Shown here piece after piece: positions 9,401 to 19,994 of a stretch of 34,555 nt of DNA. The number at the start of each line of letters is the position of its first letter. Position 1 is the stretch's first letter. The notes under the pieces were generated by a model. That model ran no database searches. It was not told the origin of the DNA and saw only the letters and a list, made by a program, of their open reading frames with translations. Position numbers and translations under genes: made by a program. The DNA comes from Faecimorpha stercoravium. Lineage in GTDB: Bacteria > Bacillota > Clostridia > Lachnospirales > Bianqueaceae. Location of the stretch: positions 1 through 34,555 of the forward strand of contig DVGT01000006.1 of the NCBI GenBank assembly GCA_018712555.1, read 5' to 3'.

Positions 9401-9677
9401 GATTGGCCAGATTCTCTTTGAAGAAACGGCCCCACTCGTCCTCGCTGAACTGGATGCCGTTAAGCGCTTCCAGTCTGCGGCGGAGATTGGCAATTAGCTC
9501 CTTCTCGCTATGGATGGTCAGATACTCGTAGCCCTGTTCCGTCAGGAGGCGGATGAACTCACGCTCCAGAGCGGCCTCGCTCTGATAGCTGTCCGACCGA
9601 GTTTTGACCGACTCGTATTCCGTGACTACGGTATTCTCGTTGGTCGCGGCAACAATATTAAAAAAAGGCATTCTCAT
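6420..9677 (-). CDS. hsdR: Type I restriction enzyme R subunit
   Basis: A 1085-residue motor/nuclease subunit, the usual length for the family. The N-terminal nuclease region contains VNGFPMVHIELKRRG (about 160-175), the conserved ExK part of the HsdR PD-(D/E)xK core. The helicase part has GSGKT (about 332), DECHRS (about 436, DExH box) and the GFTGTPIF motif III. The C-terminal third is the helical region that docks on the methylase. A strong AGGAGG lies three bases before the first ATG (9677) and nine before a second ATG (9671), so the start could be either. It follows the half-hsdS by 24 bases and closes the hsdMSR operon. The family translocates DNA with ATP and cuts unmethylated DNA at a distance. 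The frame is intact. Confidence 0.95.
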   Translation of the reverse strand: MRMPFFNIVAATNENTVVTEYESVKTRSDSYQSEAALEREFIRLLTEQGYEYLTIHSEKELIANLRRRLEALNGIQFSEDEWGRFFKENLANPNEHIVEKTRKMQEDFVQVLKRDDGSTKNITLIDKKNIHNNFLQVINQYAVSTAEGARHDNRYDVTVLVNGFPMVHIELKRRGVAIREAFNQIDRYQRDSFWSGSGLFEYVQIFVISNGTNTKYYSNSTRFNAIKDATSGKAKKEKTSNSFEFTSFWADANNRVIPDLIDFTKTFFARHTILNILTKYCIFTSENMLMVMRPYQITATERILNRIEIANNYKKYGNIAGGGYIWHTTGSGKTLTSFKTAQLASRLPYIDKVLFVVDRKDLDYQTMKEYDRFEKGAANSNTSTRVLQRQLEDRDEKGNPREYRIIITTIQKLSNFVNRNKGHAVFNQHVVIIFDECHRSQFGDMHAAIVKNFKKYHLFGFTGTPIFTQNTGAIRNAQFLTTEQTFGDQLHSYTIVDAINDKNVLPFRVDYIKTMDVDVDIDDEEVWDIDRKKALEAPQRIALVTQYILDHFDQKTYRGDKTYVFNSLINIADVASGKQDAVEEIKRKQRISGFNSIFAVASVPMAKLYYQEFQRQMAADPTKRQRIAVIYSYGANEAEADGILDEENPEDTSALDQTARDFLDSAIRDYNKMFHTNYDTSSDKFQNYYKDVSLRMKNKELDLLIVVNMFLTGFDATTLNTLWVDKNLKMHGLIQAFSRTNRILNSIKTFGNIVCFRNLQKRVDAAISLFGDKNAGGIVLLQSFKDYYYGYVGIDDKPRPGYVDMVEELMEKVPLSEPRIEGEQNQKDFIALFGALLRMRNLLSSFDDFKDKELIPERDMQDYLGRYQDLRDEWNERRKRGESTDIIDDIVFEVELIKQVEINIDYILMLVKKYHDTHCEDKEVLITIHKAIDASPELRSKKALIVNFIAGINDVDDVMNEWNSYVAEEREQQLVQIIRDENLREPETRRFLENAFRDGEIKTTGTDIDRLMPPVSRFGGSGARTKKKQSVIDKLEAFFERFYGIGGSLFAGTSSAEETANYNDMFQDRPVLKVAEEPAPYGENR

Positions 9678-9701
9678 TCACCTCCTGCATATTTTGGTGG
9701 C

Positions 9702-10286
9702 TTACGCCTCCTTAGCCGGGAAAGATAGTAACCTGTCCCGATAATATTCGTATTGCTTCTGACGGGCTTCAATTTCGGCAGGGAGCCCGGAAGTTAGGTC
9801 GTTACATAGGGTATCGAAGCGGTCGAGGATAGAAATGATTCGTTTTTGCTCTGCCATTCCAGGAACGCTAATCTTTGCTCTACTGATATTGTCATTGTAT
9901 AGTCGCGCTATTGTACCGCCGGTCGCCACCGCCCAAGGCTGTAGCTGATAGCAGTAATATAGGTACTTGTTCAACACAATGCTTTCGTCATTCTCAAGCC
10001 AGACTATATTTGAATCTTGATAATAAGCGTCCTCTCCGTTATAGATAACAGTTCTTCCAATCGTCCCTGCGGCAGAAATGAGAATATCGCCTTTTTTAGG
10101 GTAGGAGTATAATTTTCGGTATTCTTCAAACCTTTCGCGAGAGATATAGGCATCTGCTTCTTTCCCAAATGTTCCAATTTTGTAGAATGGAACGTCACCA
10201 TCAGAAGATGTCTCTGCCTTCATAATCCGTTTGCACATTGACACTTTCCCGATATCGCAAAGCTCAACCTCTACCCAGCCAAACAC
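9702..10286 (-). CDS. Half HsdS: single target recognition domain plus conserved helix, phase-variable extension
   Basis: About 194 residues resembling one half of a type I specificity subunit: one target recognition domain (WVEVELCDIGKVS ... GDILISAAGTIGR ... GTIARLYNDNISRAKISVP) followed by the central helix GLPAEIEARQKQYEYYRD, which repeats the C-terminal helix of the upstream hsdS. The first usable start is GTG at 10286, without a ribosome site, so independent translation is doubtful. The same frame is open back through the CTGT repeat (10311-10343). A change of +1 or -2 repeat units would join it to hsdS into one protein of about 604 residues. It may therefore be a switchable third recognition domain; a plain leftover is the alternative. 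Confidence 0.7.
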   Translation of the reverse strand: MFGWVEVELCDIGKVSMCKRIMKAETSSDGDVPFYKIGTFGKEADAYISRERFEEYRKLYSYPKKGDILISAAGTIGRTVIYNGEDAYYQDSNIVWLENDESIVLNKYLYYCYQLQPWAVATGGTIARLYNDNISRAKISVPGMAEQKRIISILDRFDTLCNDLTSGLPAEIEARQKQYEYYRDRLLSFPAKEA

Positions 10287-10303
10287 ATACTGAATAAGTT
10301 TAA

Positions 10304-11508
<1,205 letters not shown>

Positions 11509-11512
<4 letters not shown>

Positions 11513-13074
11513 CTCACCTCGATTTCCGCGATAATCTTCGCAATCTCTTCCCGCAGCACCTGTTCCCGGGCGACGATTTGTTCAATCTCCGCATTGAGCT
11601 TCACAATGTCGATTTTCTCTCTCTTATCCTCCTGTTCCACATATGTACTGACAGAGAGGTTGTAATTATTTTGGGCCACTTCCTCATAGTCTGCCAGATG
11701 AGAGAAATACTGTTCCTCCTCTCGTCGGGCAAACACATCCACGATACGGGAGATATTCTCTGCGGTCAGCTTATTGTTATTCGTGACCTTGATGCACTCG
11801 TTAGTCGCATCGATGAACAGCGTACGGTTGTCCGGCTTGCTCTTTTTCAGCACCATAATACAGGTGGCGATGCTGGTTCCAAAGAATAGGTTGGCCGGGA
11901 GCTGAATCACGCAATCCACATAGTTATTATCGATGAGATACTTGCGGATCTTCTGCTCCGCGCCGCCCCGGTACATGATGCCGGGGAAACAGACGATGGC
12001 CGCTGTCCCGTTGGCGGCTAGCCAGGAAAGGCTGTGCATGATAAACGCCATATCTGCCTTGCTCTTGGGAGCCAGCACACCGGCAGGGGCAAAGCGAGGG
12101 TCGTTAATCAAAAGCGGATTGTCATCCCCAGCCCACTTGATGGAATAGGGCGGATTGGAGACGATCAGCTCGAACGGCTCATCATCCCAGTGCTGTGGGG
12201 AAATAAGCGTATCTTCACAGGCAATATCAAACTTATCGAAGCCAACATCATGGAGGAACATATTGATGCGGCAAAGGTTGTAGGTGGTGATGTTAATTTC
12301 CTGGCCGTAAAATCCGTTGCGAATGGCATGACGCCCCAGCACTTTTTCCGCTTTCAGCAGCAAAGAGCCGGAGCCACAGGCCGGGTCATACACTTTGTTG
12401 ATCTCCGTTTTTCCCACAGTACCCAGCCGGGTCAACAGCTCAGACACATCGGCAGGCGTGAAGAACTCGCCGCCGGATTTCCCGGCGTTACTGGCGTACA
12501 TGGTCATCAGATACTCATAGGCATCACCAAAAGCGTCAATGTCGTGATCTTTCACGTCGCCCAGATTCATGGCCGCCACGCCGTTCAGGAGTTTGACCAG
12601 CTTTTCATTCCGCTTGGCTACGGTAGAACCCAGCTTGTTGCTGTTCACATCGTAATCGTCGAACAATCCGGCAAAACTACTCTCGGAGGAACTACCCTTG
12701 GCGGATTCTTCAATATGGCGAAAGACGCGCTCTAGCGTCTCGTTCAAGTTCTCATCATCGGCAGCCCTGTCGCAGACGTTGCAGAATAGCTCGCTGGGCA
12801 GGATAAAGAATCCTTTCTCCTCCACCAACCCCTCCCGAGCCTCTTCTGCATCTTCGTCCGGCATAACTGCATAATCAAAGCCTGTATTTCCAGCCTCGTC
12901 CTCGCCGGCATTTATGTAACTGCAAAGGTTTTCAGAAATATAGCGATAGAACATAGTGCCCAGGACATAGTTTTTAAAATCCCAGCCGTCCACTGCCCCC
13001 CGCAGTTCATCGGCTATCGCCCATATCGCACGGTGAAGTTCTTCACGCTCCATCTCTTTTTTATTGTCTACCAT
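11509..13074 (-). CDS. hsdM: Type I restriction-modification N6-adenine methyltransferase M subunit
   Basis: A 521-residue methylase. An N-terminal HsdM helical domain (IWAIADELRGAVDGWDFKNY, about 15-34) is followed by the SAM-binding motif DPACGSGSLLLKAEKVLG (about 230-247) and the catalytic motif NPPYSIKW (about 308-315), an N6-adenine methylase NPPY/F signature. An AGGAGG site lies nine bases before the ATG. It is the first gene of the hsdM-hsdS-(half hsdS)-hsdR operon and its stop overlaps the hsdS start as ATGA. It modifies host DNA at the site chosen by HsdS and forms the core of the restriction complex. Intact. Confidence 0.95.
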
Positions 13075-13560
13075 GTAAGTATTCCTCCTGATTGATGCTT
13101 CAAATGAATGTGACGGTACTACTCACGTTAACTTTGTCCAACTTAATATCTAGTCTTTTTATATTCGCTACCACATAAACTGTTTTGACTTGGACTGTGT
13201 CGGTTCTTTCAACCAGTATCCTAAGTTAATGACTTCAGTCTCCATAGATTGTTAATGTTATAGTCGATCGTCGATGGCTTTACCATTTTTTCAACTGTGC
13301 GTCTCTATAGAATAGATGTTTTATTCAGTCTTCGAGACATAGCCGTCATCTTCAATACAAATCAATGCATAAAGTTTTCGACATTTCCCGACTCTATTCC
13401 AAGTAGACACTTCCGTTACAACTTTATTATAGCACTTTATTATAGCACTTCACTCCAGATGGTGTCTCAGCAGATCCGGAGTAGCCAAAATTTAAATGTC
13501 ACCAACATTTATGAAGGCATCTTATGCGTACTGTCGCATCTACCTAGATTCCCTTCCGCT
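13075..13560. other. Intergenic region between brxA and hsdM
   Basis: About 490 bases without a convincing gene. A small plus-strand frame runs here but its continuation is antisense to brxA and it has no ribosome site. The region must carry the hsdM promoter; no clear -35/-10 pair stood out. A 13-base unit ACTTTATTATAGC is repeated in tandem near 13,431-13,456. No clear terminator follows brxA. Confidence 0.4.
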
Positions 13561-14268
13561 TTAATCGTTCAACGAAATAGACAATTCTCCTCCGAAGTTA
13601 TTCATTGTAAACCTACCGTCTTCAAACAAGATTTCCTTTTCTATTTTGTATTCAAACGGGAAAAGATATGTGGACGAATTAATTTCTGTAAAGGTATAGT
13701 AACCCCTGTTATCTACAAGCATCATAACATACACCATAAATGCGATCATTTTGGAATTACTAACTCTGTGAGTATTTACATGATACTTACCAGGCTTATC
13801 GCATACGATTACATTAAATGCCTTTAATGTAGCAACCAGTTTATCGATAGAATGAAACAGTGTGGCACGTTCACCCCATTCATCAAATAATTTCTGTTTC
13901 AGCTGAGCCAGAGTGATCTCATCCTGAAACTCTGCCATCTTGCCGATGAGTTTGCACATATCAACAAAAACCGGGTACGCGGCAAGCATCATGCACCAGT
14001 GCGTTGGCATTGCACATTCCGGATATAACCGAATCAGCTCCAATGCTGTTGCTTTAATCTTGCCAGAATAATCATTTTCATAAACCCAGATATTCATAAG
14101 TATTTCCCTAGTCTTACGAATATTAATTGCACTTGTTATTTCAAAACTCAAATACTCGTTCAATTGGTCCTTTATTTCTTTTTCAGTCAGTCCTTCCAAA
14201 ACCAGTTCCGCAGTCTTATTCAGCCATTGGAGTTTTAAATTTCTTGACAGTCCAACTATTTTAGCCAT
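13561..14268 (-). CDS. brxA: BrxA-like protein of a BREX type 3-like operon
   Basis: A 235-residue protein matching the BrxA (DUF1819) pattern: an N-terminal RKTREIL helix, then HWCMMLAAYPVFVDMCKLIG (about 91-110) and LKQKLFDEWGERATLFHSID (about 124-143), a winged-helix-like core seen in BREX BrxA proteins, which are small DNA-binding proteins. The gene overlaps the pglZ stop by 8 bases (ATGGCTAA), so it is translationally coupled. It is the last gene of the unit, the position brxA holds in BREX type 3 (brxHII-pglZ-brxA). Assignment rests on pattern and gene order. The frame is intact. Confidence 0.65.
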   Translation of the reverse strand: MAKIVGLSRNLKLQWLNKTAELVLEGLTEKEIKDQLNEYLSFEITSAINIRKTREILMNIWVYENDYSGKIKATALELIRLYPECAMPTHWCMMLAAYPVFVDMCKLIGKMAEFQDEITLAQLKQKLFDEWGERATLFHSIDKLVATLKAFNVIVCDKPGKYHVNTHRVSNSKMIAFMVYVMMLVDNRGYYTFTEINSSTYLFPFEYKIEKEILFEDGRFTMNNFGGELSISLND

Positions 14269-15724
14269 TTTTCTGTACCACCTTTATTTTGATAAAAGGT
14301 ACAACCACCTCATCGAGCGTGATGCCACCGTGAGTCATTACATCGTCACCCTTAGCGTCAAAAGAATCGCCAACATCACAAATCAGATAATCATACTCCT
14401 TTGGAAGATAATATTTCGGGTAATCTACAAGTCCGTACTTTTCAATCAGTCCAGCCTTGTCCGCAAAGTCCTTTAGTACAACCATTCTACGACTTTTTGT
14501 CTCCACCTCAACACCTGTTCCCATAAGTTTCCCCAGGCCAGTGCAGACAGTATTACCGTGATCAGCTGTAATATATACATCATATTCTGCCGCAAGAAAG
14601 CGTTGTGTCATTTCCAGTAGTTTTCTCTGATTTGCCAACACAGTAATGTCATTATACATTCCAAGTCGCCCTTGTGTCTGTGCGTGAACCATATCGTCCA
14701 CGTCATTTATAATTACGGCTCCACATCTCACAAAGGAACCGAACTGTGCATCGTAACCTCGCTCATATCCGATCTGTATGTCGGAATAGCCGAGTTCTTT
14801 TGCACAATTTATAAACTCTGTTTTCTCCTTGCTCTGCTTCCAAGGCTCCAGCAGCTGTCTTGGATACTTGCCTGAAAGCAGGCACTGACGAGAAATAGAT
14901 GTTGTGCTTGGTATCATTGCAAACATCGAAGACTTTTCATATGGCAAGCTTTTAAAAGAACTGGATATAATCTTCCAGTCAAATTCGGACATACCATCCA
15001 TAACGATTACAACGAACTTATCGCTGTGACCATGCATGTAGTCCATTGCCTTGCTTACCAGCACCGGCGATGCCTCATCGATATTTTGTGACAGTTTTCC
15101 GAACTGCGCCAGAGCGTATTGCTGGAACAGGCGATTGATTTCTTGCGTATCGACATCTACATCATATTGAACAGCCATAACATCTAGTTGTGCCTTTTCC
15201 TCGGCAATGGTAAACCAGTCACTATAGCAAGTAACACATTTTGCTCTCTCAATAAGCTCAGCAGCTGTTTTCTTGAGATATTCCTTCACATTTGCTCTGG
15301 CATAAACCTTTATACGCAGGAATATTTCCGTATCCTGTTTTTGTCGAAGATCGTCGAAATTGGCTGGATAAGCTGCAGACAGCAGGTCTAGGCCAGCCTT
15401 ATCCATACCTGTCAGCGTTGCAAGATGAAGTTTCGGGAACAAATTCTCCAACGAAACTTCGTACACAGACAGTCTACGACGCACATCATAAGGAATATAC
15501 TGCTCGGTGTGGGCAATAACAGCCAGCTTTTCACCGGAGGATTTCAGTTTCTCCTCATACTTGATTCTGAAGGTAAGATCGTCAGTGTAATTTACGCTTT
15601 CAAAACCATGTGCCGAGAACGCAGATATATAATTAGCACGACTATTCAAATCTTCATCATCCAGAAGCAAAATTTTATCTGTGTATTGCGCAGAAGATTT
15701 CTCAAACACATAATCCCCAAACAT
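14261..15724 (-). CDS. pglZ: PglZ-domain protein (alkaline phosphatase superfamily) of a BREX-like operon
   Basis: A 487-residue protein with a complete PglZ domain in its second half: VIVMDGMSEFDW (about 238, metal-binding Asp), TSISRQCLLSG (about 273, nucleophile Ser/Thr region), ITADHGN (about 387, Asp-His metal ligands) and THGGITLDEVVVPF (about 466). The N-terminal ~200 residues are the helical region typical of PglZ proteins. It starts 3 bases after the helicase stop with GGAGG inside the preceding gene, and its stop overlaps brxA. In BREX systems PglZ is a core component with metal-dependent phosphodiesterase-like active sites. It appears intact although its upstream partners pglXI and brxHII are broken and brxC/brxF are absent from the window. 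Confidence 0.88.
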   Translation of the reverse strand: MFGDYVFEKSSAQYTDKILLLDDEDLNSRANYISAFSAHGFESVNYTDDLTFRIKYEEKLKSSGEKLAVIAHTEQYIPYDVRRRLSVYEVSLENLFPKLHLATLTGMDKAGLDLLSAAYPANFDDLRQKQDTEIFLRIKVYARANVKEYLKKTAAELIERAKCVTCYSDWFTIAEEKAQLDVMAVQYDVDVDTQEINRLFQQYALAQFGKLSQNIDEASPVLVSKAMDYMHGHSDKFVVIVMDGMSEFDWKIISSSFKSLPYEKSSMFAMIPSTTSISRQCLLSGKYPRQLLEPWKQSKEKTEFINCAKELGYSDIQIGYERGYDAQFGSFVRCGAVIINDVDDMVHAQTQGRLGMYNDITVLANQRKLLEMTQRFLAAEYDVYITADHGNTVCTGLGKLMGTGVEVETKSRRMVVLKDFADKAGLIEKYGLVDYPKYYLPKEYDYLICDVGDSFDAKGDDVMTHGGITLDEVVVPFIKIKVVQKNG

Positions 15725-15727
15725 CTG

Positions 15728-16867
15728 CTACGCCTCCAATCTTACAAGAATCATCAAGCGGAAGTCAGGATAAATCTGGCTTCCTTTTTTATATTCGACC
15801 TCTATAGAAGCCTTCTCTCGTGCCAGCTTTGCAAGTCTGGAACGACGGATATTTTCAATTCTAATATGTCCTGCTGTCTCTTCGCGGAGCTTCAGGGCAT
15901 ACATGTATTTATTGTAGCTTTCCTCACTCCGCTGAATTTGTTTCTCTCTTAATTCAACGAAAGCATTATAAGAAAAATCCATGCTCAGTTTTTCAAGCTG
16001 CCTGTACTCGTCATCTGTGATATTGGAAACAGTACCTACAGTCAACGCACTGGTGCCATCAAGAAAAACATCCATAATGCGCTTCCCGGCCAATGGACGG
16101 AGAATGAAGTTTTCATTTATGAAAATAGGAATGATGCGCTTCCCGCTGTCTTCTTCAGAAATGGAAAGTTCCCACAACATAAAATAACCGGCCTCATTCG
16201 GAAAGTTCTTAATCCCTACGGACATAATCGCAGAAGTTCTATCCTGTTGAATCACTGAACGCAAATGCCTGGTAATATCATCATCATCATTGACGCTGAT
16301 ATGATCAATCAAATGCAAATCATGTCCCTGCCAGCCTTCATAATAAAACAACATCTGTCCGAGTGCAGCTTCTACATCAAAAGTAGACTCAGTGCCAACA
16401 AGCTGAGATAGATCCTTTTCCTCTCGGATAATATCTTTATATTTTTGGGCGTTCGCAACCTGTTGTTTCACTTCGGATTCAATTGGATACATATTACGTT
16501 CCACGGAATGTGCCCTACCGATGGAATTCATATATACTTCAGTAAAGTCCAAATCTGTTGCTTCACTATCAAGCACATCGGAATATTTATCCACTCCCAG
16601 CTCTTTGAAGATAACCGAGAGTTTTTCTTCCAGTACTTCACGGACACGGCTTTCCACCGTATCAGCAACAATAAAATTGTAGATATGCACATCCCTCTGC
16701 TGGCCGATACGATCTGCACGACCACAGCGCTGTTCAATTTTCATCGGATTCCACGGTAGATCATAATTAATGATAATGTTGGAAAACTGTAGGTTCAGGC
16801 CCTCACCACCGGCATCCATCGAAATAAAGATGTTCGTCTTAGCCTTAAACTCTCTCAGTGCCTCATT
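15728..16867 (-). pseudogene. brxHII: SNF2-type helicase BrxHII, C-terminal part after a frameshift
   Basis: Carries the second helicase lobe: MDAGGEGLNLQFSN (motif V) and EQRCGRADRIGQQRD (motif VI, arginine fingers), then a ~300-residue C-terminal extension. The first ATG in this frame (16819) lies in the middle of the lobe. Homology to SNF2 proteins continues upstream in the same frame as RNEALREFKAKTNIFIS from about 16870, then meets a stop. Together with the next feature it is one gene split by a frameshift. The 3' end is 3 bases from pglZ. It could be produced only by recoding or reversion, so it is treated as a broken gene. Confidence 0.8.
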
Positions 16868-18435
16868 CCGCCATTAAGGATGGAGACAGTGAATCCTCTG
16901 TTCTCAAGAAGCTCCTGCAGATATCTCTGTGTTGCCACAAATTCTGTAAAAATGATAATTTTCTGGTTTCGATCTTCACTGAGAATTTCGTCAAGAGTAT
17001 CTACAAGAAGCTTCACCTTTACATCCGGATGTTGAAACTCTGTCTGCTTTACTACTGCAATGATGCGCTTCAGCTCGTCAATCTCCTCTGTCATGTTGAG
17101 CGACATCGCTTCCAGAGCTTCGGCAACATCATCCTCGATTTCCATTTCCGTCAGATCCGCCTCAGTCAACGAACAAATGCGTGTGTTCTGGGATTTCAGC
17201 GCATTCAAACGACGCTCAAGGCTCTGGCACACTGCCGACGTGCTGCTGGTGACCATGCGCTGCATAATAATCAACAGGAAGATGCGACACATATTCTTTT
17301 TCCGATTACGCCTGGTCTTATCATAGATCTTGGAAACGTAATGACTGACCATCTCATACAGTTCTTGCTGGAAGGTATGCCGCTCATCCCAATGCAACTC
17401 TACAAGATGCGTAATGCGATTTTTGAATAGCAGATTCCCGTTATTGTCGATAGCCTCCCTTTTTTCTGTGCGAATCAGGTATGGAGCCACCTGTTCCTTC
17501 ACGATAGATTTTGCGTTTGGAAATGCGTCTTCGTCCAGCAGCCGCACAAGGCGTAGGAACGGCTCCGTCTTTCCATTGTGCAGCGTTGCCGACAGGAGAC
17601 GCAAATAAGGACTTGCCTGGAACAATAGATATCCAAGCTTATATCTTGCCACCTCGCCGGAGGAACCGGCAACGCGGTGGACCTCATCAATGATGATAAG
17701 ATCCCAGCCGCTATTGATGATAGAATAGATTCGCTCCTCGTTATATTTCTCTACTCGCTCATCCGTCCATCCAGCGTGCTTATCGATCGGCTTGATGGAA
17801 TCCATTGGAGAGATGACATGATCGTACTGACCATAGACATCATCTGCATCCGTCAAGCGCCTGATCGTGTCGTAATCTGATGGTAAAATCACATGGAACT
17901 TTTCGTGGAACTTCTCCTGCATCTCCGATGCCCACTGCGTAACCAGACCGATCGGGCAGACAACCAGAAGACGTTGAACAAGGCCACGGCTCTTTAATTC
18001 TTTGATGATCATACCGGCCTCAATGGTTTTACCGAGACCCACTTCGTCAGCAAGAATGTAACGGATATTGTTTGTCTCCATTGCATGGTTCAGCACATGG
18101 AGCTGATGCAGCAAAAGGATAATGCCGCTTGCTAACGCAAACAAAAAACCACCGGCGGTTTCGTTTTTGATTTTCGAAATCAGCGTCACATAGCGCAGGT
18201 AGTTCTCATCATACTGGATTGTGCTGCCACTTGTATTTAATTGTTCTTCCGCTAGCTTATATACACGGCCTGTAGCAGGATTGAAAACCTTGTGGGAAGT
18301 ATATCCCCACATTTCAATCCTCTCCAATATCTGCACATTGGTGCCAGCTGCTTCATCAAAACATAACCGCCTGTATTGAACATTCTTACCTACCTGTCTT
18401 CCTTGATTTGACTTTGAATTATATTGTCTCATCAT
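16855..18435 (-). pseudogene. brxHII: SNF2-type helicase BrxHII/DrmD-like, N-terminal part, frameshifted
   Basis: About 526 residues with the first helicase lobe: DEVGLGKTIEAGMI (Walker A, about 128), IIIDEVHRV (DExH, about 248), RLLSATLHNG (motif III, about 280), and the start of lobe two (IIIFTEFVATQRYLQELL). It ends abruptly at ILNGGMRH then TGA. SNF2 proteins normally have several residues (GGMSxxER-like) between this point and NEALREF, which is found in another frame just downstream, so a small deletion fits. I chose the ATG at 18435 (MMRQYNSK) because homology begins there and it overlaps the E2 gene end by 17 bases; a longer frame to 18558 runs inside the E2 gene. SNF2 helicase followed by pglZ and brxA is the BREX type 3 order. 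Confidence 0.82.
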
Positions 18436-18853
18436 AATGCCATTTCCCGGTAATAACCCAATATTCATAAGCGTTAAGCCAAGTGCATATCCATGGTACA
18501 ATGCTCTCTGCAATGAACATTTGCTGGTTCCATTCCTTGAGTTTGGGGTCGTATACACAAAGCTGACAATGACCCTCTTTATCTACTCCGTATATATGAT
18601 GGGGACTCTTTCCTTCAACAGTTTCAAGGCGAGGCGCAATCAGCCATACTTTGGGTGAAATATCCGATATCTTGTAAATAATCTTTACTGTATATGTATC
18701 CGAGTGTTCTGATGGTTGCAGATGCATGATACAAACAAGTTGTGATTTATAGATCCTGATGAAAAGTATTAAGCTTCCATATAACTGACGGAGTCTTACA
18801 CACTGTTGAATCAATGAGATTGCCTTGTTTCCCCTATAATATTTATTCACCAT
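18419..18853 (-). CDS. CBASS E2-like ubiquitin-conjugating fold protein (short type II)
   Basis: A 144-residue protein with the pattern of stand-alone bacterial E2-like proteins of CBASS: a beta-sheet core (TYTVKIIYKISDISPKVWLI, about 53-72), PHHIY (84-88), the likely catalytic cysteine in QLCVYDP (Cys99), and the C-terminal signature IVPWICTWLNAYEYWVITGK (about 118-137). The gene overlaps the CD-NTase stop by 11 bases and the helicase start by 17. No E1 domain and no JAB protease gene accompany it, so this is a type II-short arrangement, in which the E2 acts on the C-terminus of the CD-NTase to control signal production. Family assignment rests on motif memory and neighbours. Intact. Confidence 0.72.
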   Translation of the reverse strand: MVNKYYRGNKAISLIQQCVRLRQLYGSLILFIRIYKSQLVCIMHLQPSEHSDTYTVKIIYKISDISPKVWLIAPRLETVEGKSPHHIYGVDKEGHCQLCVYDPKLKEWNQQMFIAESIVPWICTWLNAYEYWVITGKWHYDETI

Positions 18854-19994
18854 AGTGATGCGTCACCGGAACAGCAATGGAACCTGTTTTCGAAAGATTT
18901 CCATTAAAAGGATTTAGTTTCTTCGCTCCGGATGTAATTTCTGCACGATCCTTTTCGGCAATTAAAGAAAAAACATCCTTCCCCGTTTTTTCCCCAAAAA
19001 TATGCTTAATATGATTCCCAAGTGTAATACGGCTATATTCATAGAGAATATCGCTTGTTAAGTCATCTACCGCTCGTTTTATCCATCTGAAAAATGCCTC
19101 TGCTCTTTCTGGGTGAGTATTCCATTTGTCAGCAAAATTCTCTCCAGCATAGCTTGGATTCTCAATAAAGTATTCGCCATTCTTCATATTGTCATGAATC
19201 CATTTTGGCGCAGCCGCCAAGATTTTTGTCATTGCGTCAATAATATTATCTTCTTCCTGGTAAAGCGTTGCAGCCATTGTCGTTATTATAATCGAAACAG
19301 GTTTGTTTCCAGAATCGTCATCAGCAAACATCACATCCCTATGCCGTTTTAGAAGTTGTACAACTCGTTGTAGAGGAGTTTTTACCTTGCGTCTTTTGAC
19401 TTTTTCGATATCTGCCTGCATCACGACCAATCGATGCTCTTTCACATAATTTTGATAAAGTCGCTCATGTTGCTTAGCACACCTGTCAAAAAACCACTTG
19501 ATATATCCGGATGGATTACTACCAATGTATTCATAAGTATCAGCCTCTTCGTTATGTTCCGTAATGTAAATAAATTTGCCCGAAGGAACCAAAAATGAAG
19601 GAATAATATCCAAGTGAAATTGCGGAATGTCATCATAATCAACATGCCAACAACGACGTTTATTAATAATCCCCTTGCTTGATTTCTTATAACGGACAAG
19701 AAGCGGTTTAACGACATCTATCTTTAGCTCTTTTGCCGATAGGCCATAGTCTTTTGCAAATTGACAGACTATATCCAAATCGTAATCATCTTCATTGGAG
19801 ATAGGCTTTATGACAGTTCCGAGTCCAAATGATCCCTGAGGAAAGATGCTGATCTTATAATCTGGTGTTTCGGCATCGATCCATTTTCCAAGATTTGTAT
19901 ACTCTTTTTCTGCTGCATCGAACATTTCATCACTGATATCGATATTAAAAGCAATTGTACGATACAACTCATTCAAATCACTTTTGTTATACAT
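18843..19994 (-). CDS. CD-NTase (CBASS cyclic oligonucleotide synthase)
   Basis: A 383-residue nucleotidyltransferase of the cGAS/DncV-like family. Visible are FPQGSFGLGT (GS motif, about 51-60), the metal-binding DYDLDIVC (about 70-77) and the third acidic residue in FHLDIIPSF (about 126-134), followed by an OAS1-C-like helical half. I chose ATG 19994 (MYNKSD) since GGAGG lies eight bases upstream; it overlaps the Cap5 stop by 8 bases. On phage infection such enzymes make a cyclic di- or trinucleotide that activates the neighbouring effector. The product nucleotide cannot be read from sequence; a pairing with HNH-SAVED effectors is common for cGAMP or cyclic trinucleotide producers. C-terminus is HHYGE. 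Confidence 0.9.
   Translation of the reverse strand: MYNKSDLNELYRTIAFNIDISDEMFDAAEKEYTNLGKWIDAETPDYKISIFPQGSFGLGTVIKPISNEDDYDLDIVCQFAKDYGLSAKELKIDVVKPLLVRYKKSSKGIINKRRCWHVDYDDIPQFHLDIIPSFLVPSGKFIYITEHNEEADTYEYIGSNPSGYIKWFFDRCAKQHERLYQNYVKEHRLVVMQADIEKVKRRKVKTPLQRVVQLLKRHRDVMFADDDSGNKPVSIIITTMAATLYQEEDNIIDAMTKILAAAPKWIHDNMKNGEYFIENPSYAGENFADKWNTHPERAEAFFRWIKRAVDDLTSDILYEYSRITLGNHIKHIFGEKTGKDVFSLIAEKDRAEITSGAKKLNPFNGNLSKTGSIAVPVTHHYGE

Noticed and set aside
8865..9497. Plus-strand 210-codon frame
   Set aside because: Antisense to the N-terminal part of hsdR.
18436..18558. Longer N-terminus for the helicase frame
   Set aside because: Lies inside the E2 gene and has no similarity to helicases; the overlapping ATG at 18435 is a better start.
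13561..18558. DISARM system (DrmD-like helicase)
   Set aside because: The SNF2 helicase resembles DrmD, but pglZ and a BrxA-like gene follow and no drmA/drmB are present, so BREX type 3 fits better.
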